From Ferdinandcohnia sp047238305 (GTDB taxonomy: Bacteria > Bacillota > Bacilli > Bacillales > Bacillaceae_L), in contig NZ_JBDFMO010000001.1 of NCBI RefSeq assembly GCF_047238305.1, forward strand, positions 2,604,001-2,668,000: a stretch of DNA of 64,000 bases, written 5' to 3'. The notes below the pieces were generated by a model. That model searched no databases. It was given only the letters and a program-made list of their open reading frames with translations, and was not told the origin of the DNA. The first letter of the stretch is position 1, and the number at the start of each line of letters is the position of its first letter. The position numbers and the translations under genes are program-made. Below are positions 51,057-60,529 of the stretch, one piece after another.

Positions 51057-52073
51057 ATGAACTTAGAGCTTTGGAAAAAAATTAAGAAAAAACAATTTGC
51101 ACCTATCTATTTATTGCATGGATCTGAAAATTTTTTAATCCAGGAAACAAAGGAATTACTGATTAAATATAGCATTGAAGAAGAAGAAAAGGACTTTAAT
51201 TTATCGGTGTTTGATTTAGAGGAGACACCAGTTGAAGTCGCTTTAGCTGATGCGGAGACACTTCCTTTTATGGGAGAAAGACGAGTTGTTATTTTACAAA
51301 ATCCTTCATTCCTAACGTCCGAGAAAAATAAGGATAAGGTTGAGCATAATATCTCAGTCCTTGAGCACTATTTAAAAAGTCCTGCTCCATTTACAATTCT
51401 TGTGTTCACCGCACCCTACGAAAAGTTGGATGAACGAAAAAAAATCGTTAAGCTACTAAAAACGAATGCGGAAGTCTTAACCGTAAATACTTTATCTGAA
51501 AAAGATTTACATACCTGGATTGCCGATCGTGTAAATCAGCATGAGGTCACCATACGTCCTTCAGCGATACAAGAGCTACTGCATGTAGCTGGGACAAATC
51601 TCATGAACATTACACAGGAAATAGATAAAATGTGTTTATACCTTGGAGTAAATGGTGAAATTACGGAGGAAACTGTTCAATTACTTGTACCACGCTCATT
51701 GGAGCAAAATATTTTTTCACTTATTGATAAGGTAGTGAATCGTAAATTAGATGAGGCATTACGTATCTTTTATGACCTTTTACAAAATAATGAAGAGCCC
51801 ATCAAAATTTTATCCTTACTGGCTACACAGTTTAGATTGATATTTCAGGTGAAGGAGCTTTCTAGGCAAGGGTATGGACAACAGCAGATTGCTGGAAATC
51901 TAAAGGTTCATCCATTTCGTGTCAAGTTAGCGGGTGGGCAATCCAATTTATTTACACAAGAAGAGCTACTACAAATTATGAACCAGCTTGCTGAAGCAGA
52001 TTATGAAATGAAAAACGGCAAAATGGATAAAAAATTAATATTGGAGCTATTTATTATGAAATTAGCTAAATAA
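51057..52073 (+). CDS. holA: DNA polymerase III subunit delta
   Basis: A 338-residue clamp-loader delta subunit (YqeN) that opens the beta sliding clamp. PIYLLHGSENFLIQETKELL is the conserved start; an AAA+-like domain without Walker A is followed by the C-terminal collar domain (SLIDKVVNRKLDEALRIFYDLL). No nucleotide-binding loop is expected in this subunit. ATG 51057 after GTGGAGAGG. A bidirectional terminator lies between it and rpsT. Confidence 0.93.
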   Translation: MNLELWKKIKKKQFAPIYLLHGSENFLIQETKELLIKYSIEEEEKDFNLSVFDLEETPVEVALADAETLPFMGERRVVILQNPSFLTSEKNKDKVEHNISVLEHYLKSPAPFTILVFTAPYEKLDERKKIVKLLKTNAEVLTVNTLSEKDLHTWIADRVNQHEVTIRPSAIQELLHVAGTNLMNITQEIDKMCLYLGVNGEITEETVQLLVPRSLEQNIFSLIDKVVNRKLDEALRIFYDLLQNNEEPIKILSLLATQFRLIFQVKELSRQGYGQQQIAGNLKVHPFRVKLAGGQSNLFTQEELLQIMNQLAEADYEMKNGKMDKKLILELFIMKLAK

Positions 52074-52082
52074 TGGTATAAA

Positions 52083-52110
52083 AAAAACGACTCAATTCGA
52101 GTCGTTTATT
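52083..52110. terminator. Bidirectional terminator, holA and rpsT
   Basis: ACGACTC and GAGTCGT arms around AATTC, with an A-run on the left and T-rich sequence on the right. Confidence 0.88.
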
Positions 52111-52112
52111 TA

Positions 52113-52379
52113 TTATGCGTTAACCTCGTTAAGTTTTTTAGCTAGACGAGATTTTTGACGGTCAGCAACATTTTTATGGATAAGACCTTTACGAGCAGCT
52201 TTGTCAAGCTTGCTTGAAGCAGTAAGGAATGCTGCTTTTGCATTTTCTGCGTCGTTGTTAGCAACTAAAGCTTCAAAGTTTTTAACAGCAGTACGCATTG
52301 CAGACTTAACAGTTGCGTTTTGAGCACGGCTTTCATCATTTGTTTTTACACGTTTGATAGCTGATTTAATATTTGGCAT
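52113..52379 (-). CDS. rpsT: 30S ribosomal protein S20
   Basis: An 88-residue basic helical ribosomal protein bS20, an early binder of 16S rRNA. MPNIKSAIKRVKTNDESRAQ and KGLIHKNVADRQKSRLAKKL are diagnostic. I start at ATG 52379 behind GGAGGTG; the frame runs eight codons further but without family similarity. Opposite in strand to holA and gpr, as in B. subtilis. Confidence 0.97.
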   Translation of the reverse strand: MPNIKSAIKRVKTNDESRAQNATVKSAMRTAVKNFEALVANNDAENAKAAFLTASSKLDKAARKGLIHKNVADRQKSRLAKKLNEVNA

Positions 52380-52571
52380 ACTTTCACCTCCTGCGAATAT
52401 CAAGATGATCTACACGTTCAATCATTTACGATACTGGAAATCCACTTTCCTACGCTAAATGAACAGAATACAGTCTTTGATACTCTGATGTTACAACAAA
52501 AGTTATTCTATCAAATTGACTGTAATAATGCAATACCAATCTATTGCCACATGATAAAAATTGCATGAACC

Positions 52572-52601
52572 GCATTTTTGGTGGTAATGCTATACATACT
52601 A
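52572..52601 (+). promoter_or_regulatory. Probable sigma-G/sigma-F promoter of gpr
   Basis: GCATT at 52572-52576, 18-base spacer, CATACTA at 52595-52601, matching the sigma-G -10 CATWHTA and an approximate GHATR -35. It lies 25 bases before the gpr start and fits forespore expression. Confidence 0.5.
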
Positions 52602-52625
52602 TGTAAAAAATTGGAGGTAATAGGA

Positions 52626-53753
52626 TTGGGAGAACAACTAGATTTAACCAAATATTCAGTTCGAACTGATTTAGCTATTGAGGCAAGTGCAATGGCAGTC
52701 GAGGAACGTAATAAATCTTTAACAGAAGACCAACCGCAAGTATCAGAAATTGAAGGTGTCATTATAAAAGAAAGACAGGAGGATGGCATTACCATTTCAA
52801 CTGTTGAAATTACCGATGAAGGTGCAGATGCAATAGGAAAGAAAAAAGGAAACTACTTAACATTAGAAGTTCAGGGAATCCGTCAAAAAGATTCAAATCT
52901 CCAACAAAAGGTACAAGCAGTATTTGCGAAAGAGTTTAGTCATTTCCTCTCAAATCTAAATATCGGGAAGGATGCTAGCTGCCTTGTCGTTGGCTTAGGG
53001 AATTGGAATGTTACACCAGATGCACTTGGACCAATGGCAGTTGAAAATTTAGTCATTACAAGGCATCTCTTTCAACTTCAGCCGGAAAATGTACAGGATG
53101 GATTTCGTTCTGTAAGTGCAATTGCCCCTGGCGTGATGGGATTAACCGGAATTGAAACAAGTGACATTATTTTTGGTGTGATAGAAAAATCAAAACCTGA
53201 TTTTGTTATTGCGATAGATGCACTTGCAGCTCGTTCGGTAGAGCGTGTGAATTCAACTATTCAAATATCTGACACTGGGATCCATCCAGGTTCAGGTGTT
53301 GGAAACAAACGAAAGGAACTGAGTAAAGATACCCTAGGTATTCCCGTAATCGCCATTGGAATACCAACTGTAGTTGATGCTGTTTCTATTACAAGTGATG
53401 CGATTGATTTTATTTTAAAGCATTTTGGTAGAGAGCTGAAGGAAGGAGATAAGCCTTCGCGTGCTCTCATTCCTGCTGGAATGAGCTTTGGTGAAAAAAA
53501 GGTATTAACAGATGATGACCTTCCAGGGGAACAAGAACGAAATACTTTCTTAGGTATTGTCGGAACACTACCAGATGATGAAAAAAGAAAGCTCATTCAT
53601 GAAGTGTTGGCACCACTTGGTCATAATTTGATGGTCACCCCAAAAGAGGTCGATGTCTTTATTGAGGATATGGCAAATGTCATTGCGGGGGGACTAAACA
53701 CAGCATTACACGGTGAAATCGAACAGGATAATTCAGGGGCTTATACGCATTAA
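52626..53753 (+). CDS. gpr: GPR endopeptidase (germination protease)
   Basis: A 375-residue atypical aspartic protease that starts degradation of small acid-soluble spore proteins at germination. It begins MGEQLDLTKYSVRTD; by analogy with B. megaterium, self-processing removes the first 15 residues, cutting before LAIEA, which resembles the cleavage site in its substrates. VGLGNWNVTPDALGP and FVIAIDALAARS carry the conserved acidic residues. TTG 52626 follows GGAGG; the longer frame from 52578 includes the promoter and ribosome site. First gene of gpr-spoIIP-yqxA. Confidence 0.95.
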   Translation: MGEQLDLTKYSVRTDLAIEASAMAVEERNKSLTEDQPQVSEIEGVIIKERQEDGITISTVEITDEGADAIGKKKGNYLTLEVQGIRQKDSNLQQKVQAVFAKEFSHFLSNLNIGKDASCLVVGLGNWNVTPDALGPMAVENLVITRHLFQLQPENVQDGFRSVSAIAPGVMGLTGIETSDIIFGVIEKSKPDFVIAIDALAARSVERVNSTIQISDTGIHPGSGVGNKRKELSKDTLGIPVIAIGIPTVVDAVSITSDAIDFILKHFGRELKEGDKPSRALIPAGMSFGEKKVLTDDDLPGEQERNTFLGIVGTLPDDEKRKLIHEVLAPLGHNLMVTPKEVDVFIEDMANVIAGGLNTALHGEIEQDNSGAYTH

Positions 53754-53840
53754 AAAAAGATTGTGAAATCTATCAAATAAGTTCTACTAACTCAATTTTG
53801 TACATATCAATATGATAGACAAACATTGAGGAGGTAGAAT

Positions 53841-55037
53841 ATGAAGAGTTTTCGAGCTCAAGGGATGATGATCTCAATTCAAGGAACTAGCATTGTGAAA
53901 GGAATTCTATTCCTCATTTTTAGTTTTATTTTATTATTTACAATTACGGGAGCGATTGTCTCTCTTAAACCAGAATATAGAATCAGTTCTTCATCCATTA
54001 ATAATGTAGCAACCAATCTTTCAGGAGAAGCCCTTGTTCACTTATTAGGGTATGAAAATCATTATTTCGTTCAAGGTTTACCGGAATCAACAACGAAGCC
54101 AGACTACCTAGGCGCCGTATTTAAAGCGGCTACCAATCTAACTTTGGATGACCCCCGAAGCTTTTTAGGTAGAGAGTTACCGGGTTTTTCCAATTTTGAC
54201 GGGAAAATACTTGTTGCGGGTGAGGGAACGAACTATACCAATATGCCAATAGAATCTCCACCGCCTTTGGATGTTTTATTAGATGAAAGGCAAATAGCCA
54301 CTCAAAATGTTGAGCAAGCTGAAAAGCCTACTCAACCTGTACCGCCGCCAACGATGACGACTGGTGATAAAAAAGTAGCTTATATTTATCACACACATTC
54401 ATGGGAATCATATTTTCCTCATTTAAAAGGAGTAGACACACAGAATCCAGATACTGCAACACATCCTGATGTAAACGTTACGAAAGTGGGGGAAATGCTG
54501 AAACAAGAATTAGAGGCGCGAGGAATCGGTACCGAGCTAGACAACACAAATATGAATCGCTATTTAAAGCAAAAAGGCTACGATTATTATACAGCGTATA
54601 AAGGATCCGGTGAAATAGTAGCAAGTGCTATGGCTGGTAATAATGATTTAAACTACTTAATTGACATACATCGGGACTCTCAGAGAAAAGAAGTAACAAC
54701 GATTACGATTAATGGAAAAACTTATGCGAAGATCGCCTTTATTGTGGGAATCGAAAATCCCCAGTTTGAAAAAAACTTAGCCTTGGCTGAAAAATTGCAT
54801 GAAAAGTTACAAGAAAAATACCCTGGTTTAAGTAGGGGGGTATTAGGTCAAGGTGGGCAAGGGAATAATGGGGTATATAACCAGGACAAATCGGAAAATG
54901 CGATGCTGATTGAATTTGGTGGAGTCGATAATAATTTTGAAGAACTACGACGTTCTGCAGCAGTCATTGCAGATGTATTAGCGGAGTACTATTGGCAGGC
55001 TGAAAAAGTAAATGCAGATGAAACGAATAAAGAATAG
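53841..55037 (+). CDS. spoIIP: Stage II sporulation protein P
   Basis: A 398-residue membrane-anchored cell wall hydrolase. It has an N-terminal anchor at about residues 17-40, then a linker rich in Pro, Gln and Thr, and a C-terminal amidase/endopeptidase domain from KKVAYIYHTHSWESYFP (zinc-binding His and Glu) through YLIDIHRDSQRK to MLIEFGGVDNN. With SpoIID and SpoIIM it drives engulfment. The ATG follows GAGGAGGT. yqxA follows after 12 bases. Confidence 0.95.
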   Translation: MKSFRAQGMMISIQGTSIVKGILFLIFSFILLFTITGAIVSLKPEYRISSSSINNVATNLSGEALVHLLGYENHYFVQGLPESTTKPDYLGAVFKAATNLTLDDPRSFLGRELPGFSNFDGKILVAGEGTNYTNMPIESPPPLDVLLDERQIATQNVEQAEKPTQPVPPPTMTTGDKKVAYIYHTHSWESYFPHLKGVDTQNPDTATHPDVNVTKVGEMLKQELEARGIGTELDNTNMNRYLKQKGYDYYTAYKGSGEIVASAMAGNNDLNYLIDIHRDSQRKEVTTITINGKTYAKIAFIVGIENPQFEKNLALAEKLHEKLQEKYPGLSRGVLGQGGQGNNGVYNQDKSENAMLIEFGGVDNNFEELRRSAAVIADVLAEYYWQAEKVNADETNKE

Positions 55038-55049
55038 GGAGCAATTCCA

Positions 55050-55403
55050 ATGGTAAAGTTCATGATGAAATGTTTCTTGATTGTGACAGTTCTCCTTTTA
55101 GGAGTATTGATCGGCATGCAGCAAGCAAATGAAGGAATGAAGAACATGAGGGGTTATAATGACCCCTCCCTTCAAGGTGCCTTTCAAATTACTGATGACA
55201 ACGGAGAAGTCGAAGCATCCGTCTTAGGGCGGAAAGTAACCAGTCATGATTTAGAACAAAAACAAAAACAACTAGAGGACGTAGAAGCTTTTAACCTTTT
55301 TTCAAGCATAGGTGAAAAGCTCGGAAATGGGATTAGTGCTTTATTTGAAAAAATCATGATTGCCATAGGAAACGGAATTGGAAGTTTACTTGATAAAATA
55401 TAG
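55050..55403 (+). CDS. yqxA: DUF3679 family protein YqxA
   Basis: A 117-residue protein with an N-terminal signal/anchor helix (about residues 4-20, MKCFLIVTVLLLGVLIG) followed by a hydrophilic middle and an amphipathic C-terminal segment rich in Gly and Ile. It always follows spoIIP in Bacillus. The function is unknown. The ribosome site AGGGAG precedes ATG 55050 after the spoIIP stop. A terminator follows immediately. Confidence 0.85.
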   Translation: MVKFMMKCFLIVTVLLLGVLIGMQQANEGMKNMRGYNDPSLQGAFQITDDNGEVEASVLGRKVTSHDLEQKQKQLEDVEAFNLFSSIGEKLGNGISALFEKIMIAIGNGIGSLLDKI

Positions 55404-55406
55404 GGG

Positions 55407-55442
55407 GAGCTTGCTGCAAATATAAAAGCAAGCTCTTTTTTA
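55407..55442 (+). terminator. Terminator after yqxA
   Basis: GAGCTTGC (55407-55414) and GCAAGCTC (55428-55435) with a 13-base loop and T-run. Confidence 0.88.
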
Positions 55443-55532
55443 TTTATATGGTCTTTTTTTCTTAATTGAATGTGGCAAAAGAGTTCTGTATAATCTAATC
55501 TAGTGTAGTTGTTCCATACAGGAGGATTTTGA

Positions 55533-57356
55533 ATGAACCAAGAAGAGAGACGTAACAGACAATCTAGAATCCGGAATTTTTCAATTATTGCTCACATAGA
55601 CCACGGTAAATCAACATTGGCTGACCGCATACTTGAAAAAACAAATGCGTTAACCCATCGTGAAATGAAAGAGCAATTGCTAGACTCCATGGACCTAGAA
55701 AGAGAACGTGGCATTACCATTAAACTTAATGCAGTACAGTTAAAATATAAGGCGAAAGATGGAGAAGAGTATATTTTTCACCTGATTGATACCCCGGGAC
55801 ATGTTGACTTTACATACGAGGTTTCCCGTAGTTTAGCGGCATGTGAAGGTGCAGTACTTGTAGTCGACGCAGCACAGGGGATTGAAGCACAAACTTTAGC
55901 AAATGTGTACCTAGCTTTAGATAATGATCTGGAAATTTTACCGGTTATTAATAAAATCGACCTACCAAGTGCGGATCCAGAGAGAGTAAGACAAGAAATT
56001 GAAGATGTGATTGGATTAGATGCTTCAGAAGCGGTTCTTGCATCTGCAAAAGCTGGGATTGGGATAGAAGATATCTTAGAGCAGGTAGTCGAAAAGGTAC
56101 CTGCACCACAGGGTGACCCAGAAGCGCCACTACAGGCACTCATTTTTGACTCATTATATGACCCATATCGCGGTGTAGTTGCCTATATTCGAATTGTTGA
56201 AGGGACTGTTAAGCCTGGAGACAAAATTAAAATGATGGCAACTGGTAAAGAATTTGAAGTAATTGAAGTAGGTGTATTCACACCACGTGCAACTTTACAG
56301 GATGAACTAACAGTTGGAGATGTTGGATTTTTAACAGCTTCAATTAAGCATGTCGGCGATACACGTGTTGGTGATACAATTACGAATGCTAAAAATGGTG
56401 TAACTACACCACTACCAGGTTACCGTCGCCTAAATCCAATGGTATACTGCGGATTATATCCAATCGATACAGCGAAATACAATGACTTGCGTGAAGCATT
56501 AGAAAAGCTTGAGTTAAACGACGCTGCGCTTCAATTCGAACCAGAAACATCGCAGGCACTTGGATTTGGATTCCGTTGCGGATTCTTAGGCTTATTGCAT
56601 ATGGAAATCATTCAGGAAAGAATCGAAAGAGAATTTAAAATCGATTTAATTACAACGGCGCCAAGCGTTATTTATGATGTATTCCTAACGGATGGAACAG
56701 ATTTGAAAATCGATAACCCATCTGATATGCCTGACCCACAAAAAATTGATCGAATTGAAGAGCCTTACGTAAAAGCGACAATGATGGTGCCAAATGATTA
56801 TGTTGGTGCTGTAATGGAGCTATGCCAAGGTAAACGTGGTATTTTTATTGATATGCAATATCTTGATGAAAAACGCGTTAGTATCATTTATGAAATTCCT
56901 CTTGCGGAAATTGTATATGATTTCTTTGACCAATTAAAATCAAGCACAAAGGGCTATGCTTCATTTGACTACGAGTTAATTGGCTATAAGCCATCTAAGC
57001 TTGTAAAGATGGATATCCTTTTAAATGCTGAAAAGGTAGATGCGCTTTCCTTCATCGTTCATAAGGATACAGCATATGAACGTGGAAAAATAATAGTTGA
57101 AAAACTAAAGGAACTTATTCCAAGACAGCAATTCGAGGTGCCTGTTCAGGCAGCGGTTGGACAAAAGATTATCGCACGTTCAACCATAAAAGCAATGCGT
57201 AAAAACGTGTTAGCAAAATGTTACGGTGGTGACATATCCCGTAAGCGTAAGCTTCTTGAAAAACAAAAAGAAGGTAAGAAACGAATGAAGCAAGTTGGCT
57301 CAGTCGAAGTACCTCAAGAAGCATTCATGGCCGTATTAAAAATGGACGACAAATAG
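55533..57356 (+). CDS. lepA: Translation elongation factor 4 (LepA)
   Basis: A 607-residue translational GTPase. The P-loop region is AHIDHGKST, G2 is in RERGITIKL, G3 DTPGH and G4 NKIDLP. The LepA-specific C-terminal domain ends with KAMRKNVLAKCYGGDISRKR. Proposed roles are back-translocation, remobilising stalled ribosomes and 30S biogenesis. ATG 55533 after AGGAGGA. A GC-richer structured element starts at the stop codon. Confidence 0.97.
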   Translation: MNQEERRNRQSRIRNFSIIAHIDHGKSTLADRILEKTNALTHREMKEQLLDSMDLERERGITIKLNAVQLKYKAKDGEEYIFHLIDTPGHVDFTYEVSRSLAACEGAVLVVDAAQGIEAQTLANVYLALDNDLEILPVINKIDLPSADPERVRQEIEDVIGLDASEAVLASAKAGIGIEDILEQVVEKVPAPQGDPEAPLQALIFDSLYDPYRGVVAYIRIVEGTVKPGDKIKMMATGKEFEVIEVGVFTPRATLQDELTVGDVGFLTASIKHVGDTRVGDTITNAKNGVTTPLPGYRRLNPMVYCGLYPIDTAKYNDLREALEKLELNDAALQFEPETSQALGFGFRCGFLGLLHMEIIQERIEREFKIDLITTAPSVIYDVFLTDGTDLKIDNPSDMPDPQKIDRIEEPYVKATMMVPNDYVGAVMELCQGKRGIFIDMQYLDEKRVSIIYEIPLAEIVYDFFDQLKSSTKGYASFDYELIGYKPSKLVKMDILLNAEKVDALSFIVHKDTAYERGKIIVEKLKELIPRQQFEVPVQAAVGQKIIARSTIKAMRKNVLAKCYGGDISRKRKLLEKQKEGKKRMKQVGSVEVPQEAFMAVLKMDDK

Positions 57357-57505
57357 AAAAGCGGAGGCGAGCGTATAGCGACGTACGGACTGGACTGAGC
57401 CCGAAGGAGATAAAGGAAACACGGAGAGTGTAGCGAGCCGATGTTGAGCTTATCGTACGGAGGGTGAGGGAAGTCTCGCTAGTCGCTGCGAGCACGAGCG
57501 AGACA
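57356..57505. repeat. Structured GC-richer element after lepA
   Basis: About 150 bases starting with GAAAAGCGGAGGCGAGCG at the lepA stop. It contains a perfect 8-bp hairpin GTCTCGCT (57473-57480)/AGCGAGAC (57497-57504) and two direct copies of CGTACGGA (57382 and 57454 regions). It is much GC-richer than its surroundings and codes for nothing recognisable. The first eight bases, GAAAAGCG, also open the element at 60530. Confidence 0.55.
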
Positions 57506-57518
57506 AATAAATTAAAGA

Positions 57519-57545
57519 TACCGCAGAACTTTCTGCGGTTTTCTC
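57519..57545 (+). terminator. Terminator before hemW
   Basis: CCGCAGAA and TTCTGCGG arms followed by TTTTCTC. It presumably ends the lepA transcript after the repeat element. Confidence 0.75.
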
Positions 57546-57567
57546 TATTTAGAAAAGAGTGATTTTT

Positions 57568-58704
57568 TTGGTGCAAGCAGCATACCTTCACATCCCTTTT
57601 TGTGAACAAATCTGTCACTATTGTGACTTCAATAAAGTATTTCTAAAAGGACAACCGGTTGATGAATATCTTCAATACATGGATACTGAAATGAAACATA
57701 CAATTGAAGCGTATCCACCTTCATCGCTTAAATCCATATTTGTTGGTGGGGGAACGCCTACTGTTCTTTCTGTTAACCAACTAGAACTATTCCTATCTAG
57801 TATTAACAAGTATATAAAGCCTCGAAGCAAGACATTCGAGTTTACCTTTGAAGCGAATCCAGGTGATCTTAATGAGGATAAATTAAAACTAATGGTAGAC
57901 TCGGGAGTCAATCGAATTAGTTTTGGTGTCCAAACCTTTGATGATGAGCTCCTTAAAGCAATTGGTAGAACACATCGCCGTGAAGATGTTTTTCATACGA
58001 TTGAAATGGCGAAACATGTTGGTTTTAAAAACATAAGCATTGATTTAATGTATGCTCTCCCACATCAAACAATCGAAAGTTTTCAGGAATCACTTGATAT
58101 GGCTTTCTCCCTTGATGTAGAGCATGTTTCCGCATACTCTCTCATTGTTGAACCTAAAACCGTGTTCTATAACTTGATGAGAAAGGGTAAACTCCATTTA
58201 CCTAGTCAAGAAAACGAGGCTAAAATGTATGAAATTTTAATGAGTGAAATGGAGAAACACGGGTTCCACCAATATGAAATCAGTAATTTTTCAAAACAAG
58301 GTTTTGAAAGTCGACATAATCTAACATATTGGAATAATGAAGAATATTACGGGATTGGTGCTGGTGCGCATAGCTATGTTGAAGGAAAAAGAAGATCAAA
58401 TGCCGGTCCAATAAAAAAATATATGTCAGCAATTGACGAACATGGTTTTCCTTATGTCGAAATACATTCAGTAACTGTAAAAGAAAAAATGGAAGAAGAA
58501 CTTTTTTTAGGTTTACGTAAAACAACTGGTGTCTCCGTCTCCCATTTTCAAGAAAAGTTTTCTGTCAGTATTTATGATGTTTTTGCAAGCCAAATTAAAG
58601 AACAAAAGGAAAAAGGATTGCTTGAGGAAAAGGATGATTTTATTCGGCTAACTCATAAAGGGAAATTTCTTGGAAATGAAGTGTTTCAAGCATTTTTGAT
58701 TTAA
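57568..58704 (+). CDS. hemW: Radical SAM protein HemW (coproporphyrinogen oxidase-like)
   Basis: About 378 residues. The radical SAM cluster motif CEQICHYC (CxxxCxxC) lies near residues 10-17, with the preceding AYLHIPF typical. HemW family proteins bind heme and are now seen as heme chaperones rather than oxygen-independent coproporphyrinogen oxidases. The start is ambiguous: TTG 57568 or GTG 57571, both downstream of AAAGAGTG; the frame also opens at GTG 57559. It sits between lepA and hrcA as in B. subtilis. Confidence 0.92.
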   Translation: MVQAAYLHIPFCEQICHYCDFNKVFLKGQPVDEYLQYMDTEMKHTIEAYPPSSLKSIFVGGGTPTVLSVNQLELFLSSINKYIKPRSKTFEFTFEANPGDLNEDKLKLMVDSGVNRISFGVQTFDDELLKAIGRTHRREDVFHTIEMAKHVGFKNISIDLMYALPHQTIESFQESLDMAFSLDVEHVSAYSLIVEPKTVFYNLMRKGKLHLPSQENEAKMYEILMSEMEKHGFHQYEISNFSKQGFESRHNLTYWNNEEYYGIGAGAHSYVEGKRRSNAGPIKKYMSAIDEHGFPYVEIHSVTVKEKMEEELFLGLRKTTGVSVSHFQEKFSVSIYDVFASQIKEQKEKGLLEEKDDFIRLTHKGKFLGNEVFQAFLI

Positions 58705-58722
58705 AATGAATATGTTTAAACA

Positions 58723-58751
58723 TTGACAATGGCATATGTATTTGGTAATTT
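58723..58751 (+). promoter_or_regulatory. Sigma-A promoter of the hrcA operon
   Basis: TTGACA (58723-58728), 17-base spacer, TAATTT (58746-58751), just upstream of the CIRCE element. Confidence 0.6.
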
Positions 58752-58761
58752 AATTATAGAA

Positions 58762-58788
58762 TTAGCACTCGCTAAATTAGAGTGCTAA
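58762..58788. promoter_or_regulatory. CIRCE operator
   Basis: TTAGCACTC (58762-58770), nine bases, GAGTGCTAA (58780-58788): the perfect HrcA-binding inverted repeat. It lies 15 bases before the hrcA start, so HrcA represses its own heat-shock operon. Confidence 0.98.
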
Positions 58789-58803
58789 CAGAGGTGATGT
58801 TCC

Positions 58804-59835
58804 TTGCTAACAGATCGTCAACTATTGATTCTTCAAGTAATAATTGATGACTTTATTAGATCTGCACAGCCAGTAGGGTCAAGAACATTGTCGAAAAAGG
58901 ATGGGATTGTGTTTAGCTCAGCAACTATTCGCAATGAGATGGCAGATCTAGAAGAACTAGGATTTATTGAAAAAACTCACAGCTCATCTGGTAGAGTTCC
59001 ATCCGAACAAGGTTATCGATACTATGTGGATCATTTATTATCTCCAAGCCAGTTAACCTTTAAGGAAAAGCAAGAATTAAGGTCGATTTTTGCAGAGAGG
59101 ATTTATGAGCTCGAAAAAATTGTACAAAAATCTGCACAGATTTTATCTGATTTAACCAACTATACTGCAATCGTATTAGGTCCAGCCTTTAAAGAAAATA
59201 AAGTGAAAAGGCTGCAAATTGTTCCGATTAACAATGAAACAGCTGTTGCAATTATCGTTACGGATAATGGACATGTAGAAAATCGTACAATTTCATTTCC
59301 TGACTCTATTGACCCGAGCGATATCGAAAAAATAGTTAACATTCTAAACGAGCGACTTATTGGTGTTCCGCTAACCGATCTAAAAAACAAAATCTATAAA
59401 GAGGTTGCTTATCTTTTAAAAACCAATATTCGAAACTATGATGCAGTCATAAATGTTTTGGACAAAACTCTTACCCTTAAAACGGAAGAAAAAATGTTTA
59501 TTGGCGGAAAAACAAATATGTTAAGTCAACCAGAGTTCCATGACATTGACAAAGTACGATCGTTATTAACAATGATCGAAAGTGAGCATGAATTTTCGAG
59601 ACTGTTACGTTCAGACAAAGCAGGGATAAATATTAAGATCGGTCATGAAAACAACAATATCGCGATGAATGATTGTAGCCTAATAACGGCAACTTATTCC
59701 ATTGGTAATGAACATCTTGGGTCAATTGCCATTTTAGGACCAACAAGAATGGAGTATTCACGTGTTATCACTTTGTTGCAGCATATAAGTCAAGATTTCT
59801 CAAAGGTCCTAACGAAACTGTATCAAATTGAATAG
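58804..59835 (+). CDS. hrcA: Heat-inducible transcription repressor HrcA
   Basis: A 343-residue repressor of class I heat-shock genes. The N-terminal winged helix has LTDRQLLILQVIIDDFI and FSSATIRNEMADLEELGFIEK, followed by SSSGRVPSEQGYRYYVDHLL. The rest is the GAF-like dimerisation domain. It needs GroE for folding and so senses chaperone availability. TTG 58804 after AGAGGTGATG. The CIRCE site is directly upstream, and grpE, dnaK and dnaJ follow. Confidence 0.97.
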   Translation: MLTDRQLLILQVIIDDFIRSAQPVGSRTLSKKDGIVFSSATIRNEMADLEELGFIEKTHSSSGRVPSEQGYRYYVDHLLSPSQLTFKEKQELRSIFAERIYELEKIVQKSAQILSDLTNYTAIVLGPAFKENKVKRLQIVPINNETAVAIIVTDNGHVENRTISFPDSIDPSDIEKIVNILNERLIGVPLTDLKNKIYKEVAYLLKTNIRNYDAVINVLDKTLTLKTEEKMFIGGKTNMLSQPEFHDIDKVRSLLTMIESEHEFSRLLRSDKAGINIKIGHENNNIAMNDCSLITATYSIGNEHLGSIAILGPTRMEYSRVITLLQHISQDFSKVLTKLYQIE

Positions 59836-59931
59836 CAGTGGTCATATTTAGTAGGGGGAGATATATTCCATCTAATACATATACTAAGTACTATGTGAAG
59901 TGAGAAATTCACTTTAAGGGAGGTGAGTGTA

Positions 59932-60528
59932 TTGGCTAACGAGAATAAAGTAGTGAAGGAAGAAATTGAAGTAGAAGAAGCAAACGTAGATCATGATGTG
60001 GTAGAAACGATTGAACAGGCTGAAGCAGAGTTAGTAGAAGAACAAGATTATGATGTGAATGCCGAACTTTCGAAAGCCAATGATAAAATCGCAGAACTTG
60101 AGGCTAAGCTAGAAGAGGCAGAAAATCGCATTTTGCGTCAGGTTGCCGACTTTGAAAACTTTAAGAGACGTGCTCGCTTAGATCAAGAAACAGCTGCTAC
60201 ATATAGAGCTCAAAGTCTTGTAAATGATTTGCTGCCGGCTCTTGATAATTTTGAGAGGGCACTTCAAGTAGAAGCAACAAATGAACAAGCAAAATCCATT
60301 ATGCAAGGCGTGGAAATGGTATACCGTAGCATTATCGATGCCCTGAAAAAAGAAGGGGTTGAAGCTATCGAATCAGTTGGAAAACAATTTGACCCAAATG
60401 TGCATCAAGCAGTTATGCAGGTAAGTGAACCGGATGCCGAATCCAATGTGGTCTTAGAAGAGTTCCAAAAAGGATATAAACTTAAAGATCGAGTTTTACG
60501 TCCTTCAATGGTTAAGGTAAATGAATAA
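59932..60528 (+). CDS. grpE: Nucleotide exchange factor GrpE
   Basis: A 198-residue DnaK cofactor releasing ADP. The N-terminal 50 residues are acidic and probably disordered, followed by a long coiled coil (SKANDKIAELEAKLEEAENR) and the C-terminal beta domain (GVEAIESVGKQFDPNVHQAV and LKDRVLRPSMVKV). I start at TTG 59932, six bases after GGAGGTG; an in-frame GTG at 59923 overlaps that ribosome site. Confidence 0.95.
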   Translation: MANENKVVKEEIEVEEANVDHDVVETIEQAEAELVEEQDYDVNAELSKANDKIAELEAKLEEAENRILRQVADFENFKRRARLDQETAATYRAQSLVNDLLPALDNFERALQVEATNEQAKSIMQGVEMVYRSIIDALKKEGVEAIESVGKQFDPNVHQAVMQVSEPDAESNVVLEEFQKGYKLKDRVLRPSMVKVNE

Positions 60529-60529
60529 C

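Noticed and set aside
57325..57618. Minus-strand ORF of 97 codons between lepA and hemW
   Set aside because: It overlaps both genes and the GC-richer element, with no ribosome site or family match.
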